This document shows, piece by piece, positions 11,651-22,797 of a stretch of DNA of 64,000 nt; positions within the stretch are counted from its first letter, which is position 1; every line of letters begins with the position of its first letter. The notes beneath the pieces were generated by a model that saw nothing but the letters and a program-made list of their open reading frames with translations, searched no databases and had not been told where the DNA came from. A program made the translations under genes and the position numbers. Source of the stretch: Hygrophila difformis (taxonomy: Eukaryota > Streptophyta > Magnoliopsida > Lamiales > Acanthaceae); contig JAOANR010000009.1 of assembly GCA_030278955.1 (NCBI GenBank), forward strand, positions 35,999,504-36,063,503. Reading direction: 5' to 3'.

Positions 11651-12410
11651 CCAAGCTTGCATGCCAAATACCAAACAACTCCCTTTAAGATTACAAGTTT
11701 TGCCAATATATCCTCATTAACAATCAATCTTGCTCCCATCACTATGCAGCAGCATACAACAAAACCCGGCATGCCTTGGATTAGCTAAGGAGCTGGCATT
11801 GGCATTGGTATGAAGAACAATTCCATTCCAACCCATCAGTCGCAGCCTTGAGACCTTCGGGCCAACACCAAATGACCTATCAATCGCCTCTCCAGTGAAT
11901 AATGAGCGATGAATGTACCCCATCTACAGCTATCCCAGCCATCGGAGAAAGGTTGTAGCAGCCGATGATCATCCTTCTCGGAGAGCAATTCCCGCGATAT
12001 GAAGATAACCACCACTACACTCTCACACTTGACATGCCCAAGCACACTCAAAGAAGCAATGAACCCATGTTTCGATGGCGTCACCACAAATTCTGCGTAA
12101 TGGAGAGGAGGCCAGCCCATGAGGAAAGGGAACACGGTTGACCAGAGGTGAATTATACGGCACTAACCATACAGGAAACTGAACTTTGTCAGGCATCTGC
12201 AACCTCCAAATCCTGCATTTGCTAGAATCTAGATCAAGTCCTTTCTTGACGAAGCCATGAGTAAGCACCCTTGACGGTGTATGTCCCTGCAGAAGTCCCC
12301 TCCTAACATCCCGAGTTATCAATGTCTCATAAGCGATTCGGGGGCCAAACTCAAAACAAACTCAAAACACTTCCCTTGCAATATCTTCTGGAACTTGTGT
12401 ACACAGTGTG

Positions 12411-13327
12411 ATAGAGAGCAAGGTGTGGAGGCTGGCAATGAGGTGACGAGAGGGTTGGACTTTGATGTGAGCAGGAGGGATGATGAAGGACCTCGACCAC
12501 TGGTGGTTTATCGCCGAAGGAATAAAGCGTAGTCTTGATAATATAGGGCCTGGAATAATTAGGCTTGATGTAATAAGGCCTGGAATAATTATATTTATTT
12601 CCGTAATATTTCAATATTTTATAGGGCTGTACGCTTTTTTCTTTCTAGTATTTATATATGAATATTAGGTCATGTAAAGCATTCAGGAATTAATCAATCG
12701 ATTGAGCCTCAGGGTGACCTTTGGCTATTGCCGCTGGGGAGTATTTTCTTCGTGAAATTGTTTGTTCTATCAATTTGTTCCGACCTGCCGGAATCGAACC
12801 AACGACCTAAGGATAACCTGGAGTGAGCACAACAAATGATGAAGCATGCCAATCGTCGTCGTCGCGATTTAGAGTTTGCTGTGGGGGACCGAGTATTTCT
12901 CAAGATGCGTCCATACAGGCAGACTTAATTGGCCTCTAAACACCATCACAAACTTACCGCCAAATTTTATGGTCCATTTTTGGTGGAGCGACGCATTGGT
13001 CCCACACCGTATCAATTAAAGCTCCCAGCTTCTAGCAGGATTCACCCAGTATTCCATGTGTCTCAGTTGCTCCGGGTGATAGGGGATTATCCAGTTAAGG
13101 AGGAGCTACCAGAGATATTGGCCTTGCCCCTGGATCCTGTGTTCGAACCAGAATTTGTGCTTGATCAGCGGACTGTACAGATTGGGGGTAGAGGAGTGCA
13201 GCAAGTTTTAGTGAAATGAATGGGACAATCTGCAGATGAAGCAACTTGGGTGGAGTTGGACAAGTTTGGCCACCAGTTTCCCGACTTCAACCTTGAGGAC
13301 AAGGTTGTTTTGGAGAGGGATGCAGTT
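12411..13327 (+). repeat. Gypsy pol-end/LTR tandem unit 1
   Basis: This is the first of three direct ~0.91-kb copies. It holds the pol C-terminal tail ending VVYRRRNKA-stop (12,532), an AT-rich LTR-like segment (12,533-12,810), then the integrase C-terminal domain (from 12,812: [47 protein letters not shown]) and a chromodomain-like stretch (ATWVELDKFGHQFPDFNLED). In this copy the conserved VKW of the chromodomain start reads VK-stop (TGA, 13,217-13,219). No gag, RT or integrase core is present. Confidence 0.75.
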
Positions 13328-14237
13328 GATAGAGAGCAAGGTGTGGAGTCTGGCAATGAGGCGACGAGAGGGTTGGACTTTGACGCGAGCAGGAGGGATG
13401 AGAAGGACCTCGACCACTGGTGGTTTATCGCCGAAGGAATAAAGCGTAGTCTTGATGATATAGGGCCTGGAATAATTAGGCTTGATGTAATAAGGCCTGA
13501 AATAATTATTTAATTCCGTAATCTTTCAGTATTTTATTGGGTTGTAGCCTTTTTCTTTCTAGTATTTATATATGAATATTAGGTCATGTAAGGCATTCAG
13601 GAATTAATCAATCGATTGAGCCTCAGGCTGACCTTCGGCTATTGCCGATGGGGAGTATTTTCTTCATGAGATTGTTCGTTCTAACAATTTCGTCCGACCT
13701 TTCGGATTCGAACCAACGACCTTAAGGATAACCTGGAGCGAGCACAACAAATGATGAAGCATGCCAATCGTCGTCGTCGCGATTTAGAGTTTGCTGTGAG
13801 GGACCGAGTATTTTTCAAGATCCGCCCATACAGGCAGACGTAATTGGCCTCTAAACACCATCACAAACTTACCGCCAAGTTTTATGGTCCATTTGTGGTG
13901 GAGCGACGCATTGGTCCCACACCGTATCAATTAAAGCTCCTAGCTTCTATCAGGATTCACTCGGTATTCCATGTGTCTCAGTTGCGCAGGGTGATACGAG
14001 ATTATCCAGTTGAGGATGAGCTACAAGAGACATTGGCCTTGCCCCTGGATCCTGTGTTCGAACCGGAATATGTTCTCAGCGGACTGTACAGATTGGGGTT
14101 AGAGGGGTGCAGCAAGTTTTAGTGAAATGGATGGGACAATCTGCAGATGAAGCAACTTGGGTGGAGCTGGACGAGTTTGGCCACCAGTTTCGTGACTTCA
14201 ACCTTGAAGACAAGGTTGTTTTGTAGAGGGATGTAGT
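13328..14237 (+). repeat. Gypsy pol-end/LTR tandem unit 2
   Basis: Second copy, same order of parts as unit 1. Here the chromodomain VKW motif is intact (TGG), but a small deletion disrupts the frame just before it (around 14,075, where copy 1 reads LDQRTVQ). The junction with unit 1 falls inside the same gatagagagcaaggtgtgga sequence that begins each unit. Confidence 0.75.
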
Positions 14238-14951
14238 TCACAGAGAGCAAAGTGTGGAGGCTGGCAATGAGGCGACGAGAGGGTTGGACATTGATACGAG
14301 CAGGAGGGATGATTAAGGACCTCGACCGCTGGTGGTTTATCGCAGAAGGAATAAAGCATAGTCTTGATAATATAGGGCCTGGAATAAATAGGCTTCATGT
14401 AATAAGGCCTGGAATAATTATATTTATTTCCGTAATCTTTCAGTATTTTACTAGGTTGTAGGCCTTTTTCTTTCTAGTATTTATATATGAATATTAGGTC
14501 ATGTAAGGCATTCAGGAATTAATCAATCGATTGAGCCTCAGGCTGACCTTCGGCTATTGCCGATTGGAAGTATTTTCTTCGTGAGATTGTTCGTTCTAAC
14601 AATTTCGTCCGACCTTTCGGATTCGAACCAGCGACCTTAAGGATAACCTGGAGCGAGCACAACAAATGATGAAGCATGCCAATCGTCGTCGTCGCGATTT
14701 AGAGTTTGCTGTGAGGGACCGAGTATTTTTCAAGATCCGCCCATACAGGCAGACTTCGTTGGCCTCTGAACAACATCACAAACTTACCGCCAAATTTTAT
14801 GGTCCATTTGTGGTGGAGCGATGCATTGGTCCTACATCGTATCAATTAAAGCTCCCAGCTTCTAGCAGGATTCACCCGGTATTCCTTGTGTCCCAGTTGC
14901 GCAGGGTAATACGGGATTATCCAGTTGAGGAGGAGCTACCAGAGACATTGG
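14238..14951 (+). repeat. Gypsy pol-end/LTR tandem unit 3, cut by next element
   Basis: Third copy. It has the best-preserved integrase C-terminal frame (14,666-14,959, FAVRDRVFFKIRPYRQTSL onward). It stops abruptly after gagacattgg where the LTR of the next element begins at 14,952; the other units continue ccttgcccctgg at this point. Confidence 0.75.
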
Positions 14952-16764
14952 TGCAGTAGGCGGCCGACCCGACCCGAAAATTAATCCGGCACAAAATTCC
15001 AATGGGCCCGGATTAATTAAATTGAAGGAGAGAAGCCTTGGCCCATTATCATTATTCAATTCGGCCCAACAAAGACAGAAAAGACTTGGCCTATCTCCAT
15101 CTTCCGGCTCGGCCCAACAAGGCAAAATTGAAATTGTCCCATTGCAAATTCACGCAGCTTTGTCTTGCGTTAATTCAATAAACCGCGGGTCCCACCTCAG
15201 TTTGAGGTTGTCTTCTCCAAGGGACTTCTTCTTCCTTCGTCAGCCTGCACGTCGCCGTTCGTGTCTAACGGCAGTAGCCTCTATGATCATCCCTGTGGCA
15301 TCAACAGCCACCGGAGCCATCACCGCCCTCCACTGCCGCCGGCGGCCACCCTCATGTCCAACATCCCACATCACCACCAGCTCCCGGTGCCACCTGCAAT
15401 TCCCAAGAGCCGGCCTCCCTCCACTCTCCGGCAAGGCAACAGCAGCATCTCCAGGCACTTCTCCGTCGCCGGACCTCCAGCTCTGACATCCTCCACCATC
15501 TCCAACCATCATCAACTTCCACCAAGGCCGAGCAACTTCCAACTCCGGCAGCCCCCAATTGAAGAAGAAAACCCTCATTCTATCCCTTCAAGCTCCAGTC
15601 ATCTTCTCCGATCCTCGGCAGCTTCCCGATGTGACAATCCGGCGAGCAACACCATTACAGCACCTCAAATTATCCATTCCAGCGAACCCCGAAAACCAAA
15701 GCTCCGACGAAGAAGAAAACCCCGCAGTGCCGCAACCTATTATCATCATCGTTTCTGTCCATCTCCGGCCACTGCCGTTCGTCTCCAGCCACTATCTCGA
15801 GCTGCCCATCGACTACCAACAACATCAGGCCGTGTCATGGCCATCTCCGTCCATGATTCCTCCATCTCCGGCCAACCTCTCATCTCCGGCAGGCTCCCTG
15901 TTGCAAGAGTCGTGGCCCTGTCGCATGCCATCTCCTTCCGTGTCGCAAGAGTCGTGGCCCTATCGCAAGCCTTTCCTCCCTCGTGTCGCAAGCCGTGCCT
16001 CCATTTGCCTAGCGACATGCCCACGGATCCTCCCTTTCACGACAGGAAACACTTCATTCCCTTTCAAATTTGGTCTGGCACACTCACTTTTGGAAGAGCT
16101 AGGACTGGAGGTCCAACAGAAATACATTAATTAATTGTCTACCTATGGGACCTTTACTCCCGTCCCTTATTATGCAAGCTCCGGAAAGCATTTTGTCCAA
16201 ATGAACTTGTCGCCAACCTCATTTTGGAGAGTTTCACGACATGAGAATAAGCCTCACGACAGGAAACTCCACCTTTCAACACTTGTTTAATTGTCTAGGG
16301 TTGCTTAATTAATATTGGTAGTTGTTTAATTTAGTGTATTTTGCCTAGACTTTGGGAACTCAATATATATGGGTTCCCCTCATTTTGTAAGACCATCTTT
16401 GAATTAATATCATTTGTGAGAATACTTCTCTATTTTATTATCAAAGATCATTGAGAGCTTGGGGAAGCCTAAAATCCCATTGAGTCAAAAACTCAAACCC
16501 AATTTGTGTTTAGCCTTGAGCTAAGTGCACTATTTTGGATTCTTGAAGGAAATCCAAAATTAATTTACCTTGTTTAGGAGATTTGTGAAGAGGTGGGGAA
16601 ACCAAGTTTTTACACCTCAAACAAACCATTCTTTGTGAGGAGCTTCCCTATCCCATTATTTTTATTTTTCCTTCTTCCCCTTTTGGCACCAAGTGCCAAT
16701 CGGCAATATCAATCCTCTTGTTTTACAAGTCGATACCAACTTCGATTCCGGGTTGGGCTACGGC
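14952..16764 (+). repeat. 5' LTR of the outer gypsy element
   Basis: It begins TGCAGTAGGCGG at the broken edge of unit 3 and ends about 14 bases before the primer-binding site (TACGGCA, 16,764). A TATA-like atatatat (16,363-16,370) lies late in the LTR. The 15,180-16,050 part is GC- and CT-rich with repeats of 'ccatctccgg' type and a ~42-bp direct repeat (near 15,899 and 15,940). Frames of 289 codons (15,261-16,130) and 191 codons (15,559-16,134) are open there, but they overlap, are low-complexity and show no domain, so I do not call genes. Confidence 0.65.
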
Positions 16765-16777
16765 ATATATATTAATT

Positions 16778-16790
16778 TGGTATCAGAGCC
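16778..16790 (+). promoter_or_regulatory. Primer-binding site, outer element
   Basis: tggtatcagagcc matches the plant initiator tRNA-Met 3' end complement, the common primer for minus-strand cDNA synthesis. It fixes the direction and left LTR border of the outer element. Confidence 0.85.
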
Positions 16791-17870
16791 AAAAGTTGGT
16801 TCACTTGTGTTCATCAAAATCCAAATATTTCAAAACCCCAAAAAAATATAGCTCCCTGGTTACTGTTCACTGTCCAGTCGTTTTGATCCTTTGAAAATTT
16901 TTGTAATCTGACTCCGGATTTGAATTCATTGAGTCGATTACATAAAGATTCATATAAAATTCGAAATTTTTGGCCAAGGGAGTTATTTTCTATGAATTTT
17001 TGAAGTTCTTGGCAAAATTTTCACAAAAAATGGTCCAGCCACTGTTTGACCATCTCCGAAAACTTCAACCATCAAAACTGAAATCTAAGCTCAGATTCAT
17101 CATCTACATCTCAAGAGCTTTCCATAGACATATCGTTTGTCCATTTTGGTGAAGATTTGAGCATTCCACCATTTTTGTTCATCATCTTCCTCATAAACCC
17201 TATTTTGTGTTCTTGCTCAAATCTTGACATTCATTGCTTGTGATGGTTTATTTGAAACATATTAATGGTTTAGATAATTAGACATCATTGTGTCAAATTT
17301 CGAAGAATGTTGAGTGCCAACCGAGTGTTTTGGGATTTTCAAGTTTAGGGTTTCCTTGAATGTTCATGAGTGTTCATCCAAGTTCTTGAAGATCTTCGTA
17401 CCATCTTCAAAGTGTTCTTGGAGGATACTTTTTGATCCATTTGGGGGTTTACAAGGGTGTTGTTTGAAATTCAGTGAGACAAGAGTACAAGCATCTCTTG
17501 GGGTTTTTGATGGCATCGTACTAATCCAAGAGATTGTTGGGACAAGTCAAATTATTTCCCATTTCAACAAGACAAAAGGAAGGAGAAGTGTGGGAGTTTT
17601 GACGCTTGTCTACCTTTAAACGGAAAAGAACAAAGTCAAATATTTGCAATTGCAAGACTACAAACGGAGAGAAGGAATTTCAAATTTGTGCTCCCCAATT
17701 TTCGTGGGTCCCACCAGTTGACCAGGATTATAATTATAAAAAAAAAGTGAAAAGGAAAACGTGGGACAAAGAAGAATTGAGACAAGTTTTCAATAATTGG
17801 TCCTAGCATTCAAACAAGTGGGTCTTGATTAAATTTGGGTAGATTAAAATTTGATTTAATTTAATTGGGC
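16791..17870 (+). other. Leader of the outer element, first part
   Basis: About 1.1 kb of untranslated leader follows the primer-binding site and has only short open frames. It ends with TGGGC (17,866-17,870), the left target duplication of element 1, and resumes at 26,566. Confidence 0.6.
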
Positions 17871-20800
17871 TGTAATACCCGGGATTTTTACAGCAAAATA
17901 AAAATTTATTTCCGAGAAGAAAATAGTTTATTACAATAAATTATTGCTCGGAAGTGAAACGCCGATAGATTCAAAAATTCAAAATGGAATAAAAGAGGAA
18001 AAGTAAGCCCGAAGAAATTCCATGAATCGAGTTAAAAGAATTGGAATTAAATTCAAGAAGGAAAGAATTTTAATTCCGAAAACCCGTGAAGTCGGAAATA
18101 ATTTAATTAGATAAATTATCGCACGGGAGCCAAAAGAAGATGAATTGGAAGCCGACAAATCCGAAACCGATGGACTTAAGATTTCAAACACGAAATCAAT
18201 CTAAGTCAAAATAGATTTAAGATAGGAAATTATAATCCGAGAACGACCCGAAAAGTCGAGCCCGAAAATGTAGAAGGATAGAAGTCCGAAAGAGAGGAGA
18301 AACGGCCCGACGGGATTGCACGGCCAGCCGGGCGCAACGGCCCAGACCAGCCGCGCGCACCCCGCGCGCACCCGCGCCAGGACCGCGCCATCTATGGCAG
18401 TCTGCGGGAAGATCGCGATCAACGCGATTTCTTGCCAAATTTCGACCCGAAAACTATGGTAACTTACCTTACCCGTGTAGGGGAGATCAAGGATCATTAG
18501 GAGGCTGATTGCCAGCCATTTCAACTCCCAAAATCCCTCTCAAAACCGCCCCCATCATCCTCCCCACTCAACCCACTCGAAAAGAAAGAAAAATCAAGTT
18601 CCTTGGCTTTCCGACACCGTTCCGGCGAAGGAGACGACGTACGGACGAGTTGGGGAACTCCTCAAGCATCGAGTAGTGGTAAGGATGAATTTTCAATCTT
18701 GTTTTCATGACCTCTGGTCGACCTAAGGCCTGACACATGAGTTTTCCTCTCTTATTCACAAATCGGGACCGATGAGAAGGAGTCGGAGTTGTTTGGACGT
18801 GTTCGTGGCTTCCGGAGGCCATCCCGACGAATCTTAGGATCTTAAACCTCACCCACTGTAAGTTAACTCCTTGCGTATCAATTTTGGGTGATTAAAATCG
18901 AACGAATCAATAGATCTAAACGAAAACGTAAAAATCGGACTTAAAAACCTCATCACGCGCATTTTCTGAAATCCGTTAAAAACTCTTATTTCGAGAACCC
19001 GAAACGAGAAACTCCGAACTGAAGATTTGTTCCCCACATTGTGATCTACGTTGTGTCAAATTTTCAAGCATTTTCATCAAGTTTTGACCCCCGAAATCGC
19101 GTCTGGTATTTTCTGAGTTGTTTCCAAAACCGAAGGAAACTGGCAGATTTTCGTGTTCGAGTTCCTTGGCGTTTTTCTAATTGAATCCATCAAAACTAAA
19201 CTTTTATGTAAAGATGAAAGTTGTAGCTAACTGTCTAAATATTGTGTCCGTAAAATTTCACGCATTTTCATTAACGTTTGCATACTCAAAAACCCGCCGA
19301 AACAGACTGCGGTTGAACGGAAAAGTTGACAGATTATGTAGTCGAACTTGTTGTGCATTTTTCGATCCTTTATGGTCAAAACTAATCTTGGGTAAAAACA
19401 TAAAAGTTGTAGATGATTGTGTCTAGTTTAACTCTGGAAAATTTCATAATTTTTGAACCTCGTTTGTTATGCCAAAAATTCGTCAAAGAATGAACCGTCA
19501 AATCTGAAATCCTGACAGTTTTTATGACTTAACTTGATGCATATTTTTCACCCGTTTAAAGAATGATTCAACTTTGCATTCCTAAACAAAAGTTGTAGAT
19601 AATTGAGTCTAGATTATGCATACAAAATTTCACGGATTTTGGTGTTCATTTGATATGTCAAAATGGCCAATTTCCGGAACTGTTTTAAAATAACTTTTGA
19701 GTCCGCGCGCACACAGTGTGTTGTGGTCGATCTTTGAGCATCTAAAATTCATTATTTCCAAATTCTTAAAACATGAAATTTGTTCCTTAATGTGTTTTGT
19801 AGCTCCTGTAAAAATTTCACATCGATTGGTTTTGAAATGAATTTTTAATCGGCGTTACACGAACCTGTGACGAAAACAGTTTTTAAGACGTAAATTATTC
19901 TTTGCAATAAACTCAAATTTCAACTCACTTCGGAACCTTATTTCCAAAAACTTAAAACATGAAAGTTGTTCGTGTGTGTATTTTTGAATTACTGGCCAAG
20001 TTTCAGAATTTTTGGAGGAAAAACGAATTTTAAATTAAGAAAGGCGTGAACTGCCTCGAATAGGATTTTTCGAACTTGAGAAAACTCGAACTATGAAAAC
20101 GCGATATCGATTATTTGATAACTTTGAAATACGAACTTTCGAAAAATCCCGTTCACTAGGCTGAGCTGATCTTCATACTATCATTATCTTTGAGACTGCC
20201 TCGTTAGTGGTCTCCTTACTATGCCAAAACGGCAGTTGTGCACATAGCCTGCCAAATCGGCAGTGGGAAATACACGGCCTGCCCGAGTGGTAGTGAAACC
20301 GTTTGAAAGGCCTGTCAAACGACAGTTGATATACATGCCTGTCAAATTGACAGTAGATACACACGGCTTGCCGAAATGGCAATCGAGATACATGGCTAGC
20401 CAAAACGGCAGTCAATACTGATATGGCTGCGGCCGCCGGTTCACCGGCTAACTGATTATGATCTTTTGAGATTGCCTCGTTAGTGATCTCTCTCGTGTGG
20501 TGTCCTCTTCTTAGTTGCGGGATAAAATATAAAAGACTTGTGTGAGCGTTTAATTATGCTTAAATCCTATTTACCATGTTTTTAAATTATACATTTAAAT
20601 AACGTTATTAAATTATGCTTTTAGGTTACGCTTTTAAATTAAGTCCTTTAATTTTTGTACTCTCGTCTTGAATAAATAAATCATGTTTTCCGCTGCAAGT
20701 AAGGTTACGAATTTTTAATATTTAAATTTGAGCCTGAGTAAAAGTATAAGTTTTAAATTAATTAAATAATCTTTTTAAAACCCCTTTTATTGTTACGTTA

Positions 20801-21188
20801 GGGATTAACTTACTCAGTATTTTATATACTGATAAAACCCGTTGTTTATTTTTCTTTTACAGAGTATGAAGACATGGCATGATCATATGTACGCATTCGG
20901 GGTTCGGGATTTTTGAGAACCATATACGTTGCACTCTAATATAGACTTTAGGTTTTACTGTGTATTGGCCATGTTGGCCCATAGTTTGAATTTCCGCTGC
21001 AACTTATTATTTTTATCATATACGGATGACATTACATTATTATTTTTAAGTAATTCCGGGCTTGCTTTTAAGACTTTTTCCAACACTTATAGCCTTGCAT
21101 CTCTTTAGCAAGCTCGGAGAAACCGTGTCTTGCTAGGGAGGTGCGGCGGTGACACCTCGGCCTGGGTTATCAAATCCGGGGTGTTACA
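17871..21188 (+). repeat. Element 1, 5' LTR
   Basis: TGTAATACCC...GGTGTTACA, 3,318 bp. Contents: a GC-rich block (18,295-18,420), degenerate tandem repeats of ~150-180 bp built around 'aaagttgtag' (19,050-20,050), a seven-unit hairpin array (20,222-20,412) and an AT-rich right half. Many short open frames on both strands recur identically in the other LTR because the DNA does; none looks like a gene. Confidence 0.95.
20170..20490 (+). repeat. Seven-unit hairpin array in the LTR (element 1, 5' LTR)
   Basis: Seven consecutive ~28-33-bp units each contain a short inverted repeat of the type tgcc-aaa(a)-cggca (tgccaaaacggca, tgccaaatcggca, tgtcaaacgaca, tgtcaaattgaca, tgccgaaatggca and so on) followed by a spacer ending in ggcc/gcc. 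The array is bracketed by two copies of a longer self-complementary motif (gagattgcctcgttagtgatctc-like, about 20,190-20,215 and 20,468-20,490) and a NotI-site palindrome gcggccgc. Matching arrays are at 25,594-25,784 and, inverted, at 27,940-28,130 and 32,975-33,165. Confidence 0.85.
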
Positions 21189-21191
21189 GAG

Positions 21192-21205
21192 TGGTATCAG
21201 AGCCC
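21192..21205 (+). promoter_or_regulatory. Primer-binding site, element 1
   Basis: tggtatcagagccc lies three bases after the LTR end and is complementary to initiator tRNA-Met. Confidence 0.9.
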
Positions 21206-21735
21206 GAGAATATTTTTTTTTAAATTATTATTATTATTTTGGCCAATATAGAGGCCCAAGATTTTTAAACAAATATTAATATTATTTTAAAATTTTTTTT
21301 AGTACCATTATTATTATTTTTAAATTTTAAGTTTTATTTCCATGGAACAAAATTTATTTTAAACCCATGGGAAATATTTACATATGCATAGAAATTTTTC
21401 CAACAAGTTTTTAAAGTCACGAAAATATTTTTCGGGGTTGGGGTAGCATTGTATAAAGCATACATGCATTTGCATACATACATACATGAATATCGCGCTA
21501 ATTTTTTTTTTTTTTATGTGAATTAACAGTGTCAAAACTCTTACCTTCAAATTGGCCATGACCTTGACTTAGAAGCGTTTGCTTTAAACTAATTCTGCCT
21601 CAGTCTTATAATTTGATCACCTAAGTTTAGCATTCTCCTATCTATTACCTCTTTCCAATCCTACCTTATAGATTTTCTTGAACGCTAACTTGCCTTAGAT
21701 TAGAAACTCATCTTCACGTGCGTTGATAACAGAGA
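21206..21735 (+). other. Leader of element 1
   Basis: About 530 bases of AT-rich untranslated leader lie between the primer-binding site and gag. No other feature is recognised. Confidence 0.7.
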
Positions 21736-22797
21736 ATGGCACCTAAGGGAAAGTCGAGAAAGGAAATACCAAACAACACTAACGCTGACCTCCCCAACGC
21801 ACCGAACAATAATGAGATCCCTCATAACGTAGGAGGGCGAGTGCCTCATGTCCCCAACAATATGGATGAGCGTCTAAGGACTGTCGAGGAAGTTCTCGTA
21901 GTATTAGGAAATGCTGAAGTGCAACGGGCACAAGCGGGTATACCACCACCGGTAACCCGAGTCAACTATTTAGCCTTGGTAAACCCTTACCAACCACCTC
22001 ACTACGCCGGCGAGGAGGACCCGGCTCGGCTAGAAGAATGGATACGGACGTTCGATAAGCTGTTGAACGCCGTAAGATGCCCCGACGGGGAAAAGGTTCA
22101 CGTAGCCTCATACTACTTAGGAGGCGAGGCGGACGATTGGTGGCAAGCCACCCAAGGGAAACTGGCGGAGTACGACGAGCCCTACACATGGTCAGAATTC
22201 ACGAGTCTACTTAGGGATCATTTTTATCCCATGAGCACGAAGGCCGCCATGTACGAGGAATTTCTGACACTGAGGCAAGGAGGAAAAACGGTCCAAGAAT
22301 ACTATAACCGTTTCAAGGAGTTGGTGCGGTTCGCACCGAGACTGGTGCCAACTGATGTAGAGAAGGCACAGAAGTTCGAGTTGGGACTGAACCTATCTAT
22401 TAGAGAGGTGATCACGGGTGAGCACTACCCTGACCTACAAGCTGTGTATGATCGTGCAGTAGCGGTTGCACGAGTTCAAGGACTGAAACGAAAATCGGTA
22501 GATGGGACTAACCAAGGACCACAAGGAGGATACAAGAGGAATAAGGACCATGTCCGTAGAAACTCGAACCAACCACATCAAAACGACAATGGACGAAACA
22601 AGGGGATAGTCTTCAACCATGGTGACTATGCGCCACCATGTCCAAAGTGTGGTAAACCACACTATGCGAGAGGATGTCCTCAGCCTGGATCATGCCTTCG
22701 GTGCGGTCGACAAGGTCATCGGCTGTGTGACTGCCGGACGCGAATAGAAAACATAAACAGGAGAGAGGACGTGACCACTCGGCCCAAGCAACCGTAA
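21736..22797 (+). CDS. gag: Gag polyprotein (capsid-nucleocapsid), element 1
   Basis: An intact 353-residue ORF. The N-terminal ~90 residues are Asn/Pro-rich. A Retrotrans_gag domain follows (about residues 90-250; VNPYQPPHYAGEEDPARLEE, YYLGGEADDWW, LLRDHFYPMS, LRQGGKTVQEYYNRFKEL). After a basic linker there is a nucleocapsid region with CPKCGKPHYARGC and CLRCGRQGHRLCDC, the second being a C-X2-C-X4-H-X4-C zinc knuckle. Gag forms the cytoplasmic particle and packages the RNA. It ends with its own stop and no protease follows, so it would be a stand-alone Gag. ATG 21,736 is the first ATG after the leader and begins MAPKGKSRKE, as in element 2 (MAPRGRPRN). Confidence 0.93.
   Translation: MAPKGKSRKEIPNNTNADLPNAPNNNEIPHNVGGRVPHVPNNMDERLRTVEEVLVVLGNAEVQRAQAGIPPPVTRVNYLALVNPYQPPHYAGEEDPARLEEWIRTFDKLLNAVRCPDGEKVHVASYYLGGEADDWWQATQGKLAEYDEPYTWSEFTSLLRDHFYPMSTKAAMYEEFLTLRQGGKTVQEYYNRFKELVRFAPRLVPTDVEKAQKFELGLNLSIREVITGEHYPDLQAVYDRAVAVARVQGLKRKSVDGTNQGPQGGYKRNKDHVRRNSNQPHQNDNGRNKGIVFNHGDYAPPCPKCGKPHYARGCPQPGSCLRCGRQGHRLCDCRTRIENINRREDVTTRPKQP

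Larger units (their letters stand above)
10255..12400 (-). pseudogene. LINE (non-LTR retrotransposon) 3' part: zf-RVT and RNase H
   Basis: On the minus strand, 12,322-12,023 encodes the zinc-binding domain that follows plant LINE reverse transcriptases (RIWRLQMPDKVQF, then ICGDAIETWVHCFFEC). Next, 11,800-11,651 holds the start of an RNase H (RVT_3-type) domain (LHTNANASSLANPRHAGF, AKLVILKGV), and 10,620-10,291 its end (IQMLKDGVDDDI, IEIGHILGEQNAVVHVLTKRG). Between these halves sits the SINE/foldback insertion at 10,661-11,650. A minus-strand A-rich tail (10,255-10,292) marks the LINE 3' end. Frameshifts (e.g. near 10,578) and loss of everything before the zinc finger show it is dead. The reverse transcriptase core itself is not present. 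Confidence 0.75.

Noticed and set aside
12781..12800. tRNA T-arm-like ggattcgaacc motif (also 13,705 and 14,620)
   Set aside because: Only the T-loop match is present; no acceptor stem, D-arm or anticodon arm. It is part of the repeated gypsy unit.
15240..16134. Overlapping long open frames on both strands (up to 289 codons)
   Set aside because: Low-complexity translations, simultaneous open frames, inside an LTR and without any domain; explained by CT/GC-rich composition.
17979..19426. Short frames repeated exactly at 23,351-24,798
   Set aside because: Exact repetition only reflects the two LTRs of element 1; no coding signature.
20222..20412. Regularly spaced short repeats resembling a CRISPR array
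   Set aside because: The units are hairpins that differ from each other with no fixed repeat and unique spacers, and lie in a plant retrotransposon LTR.
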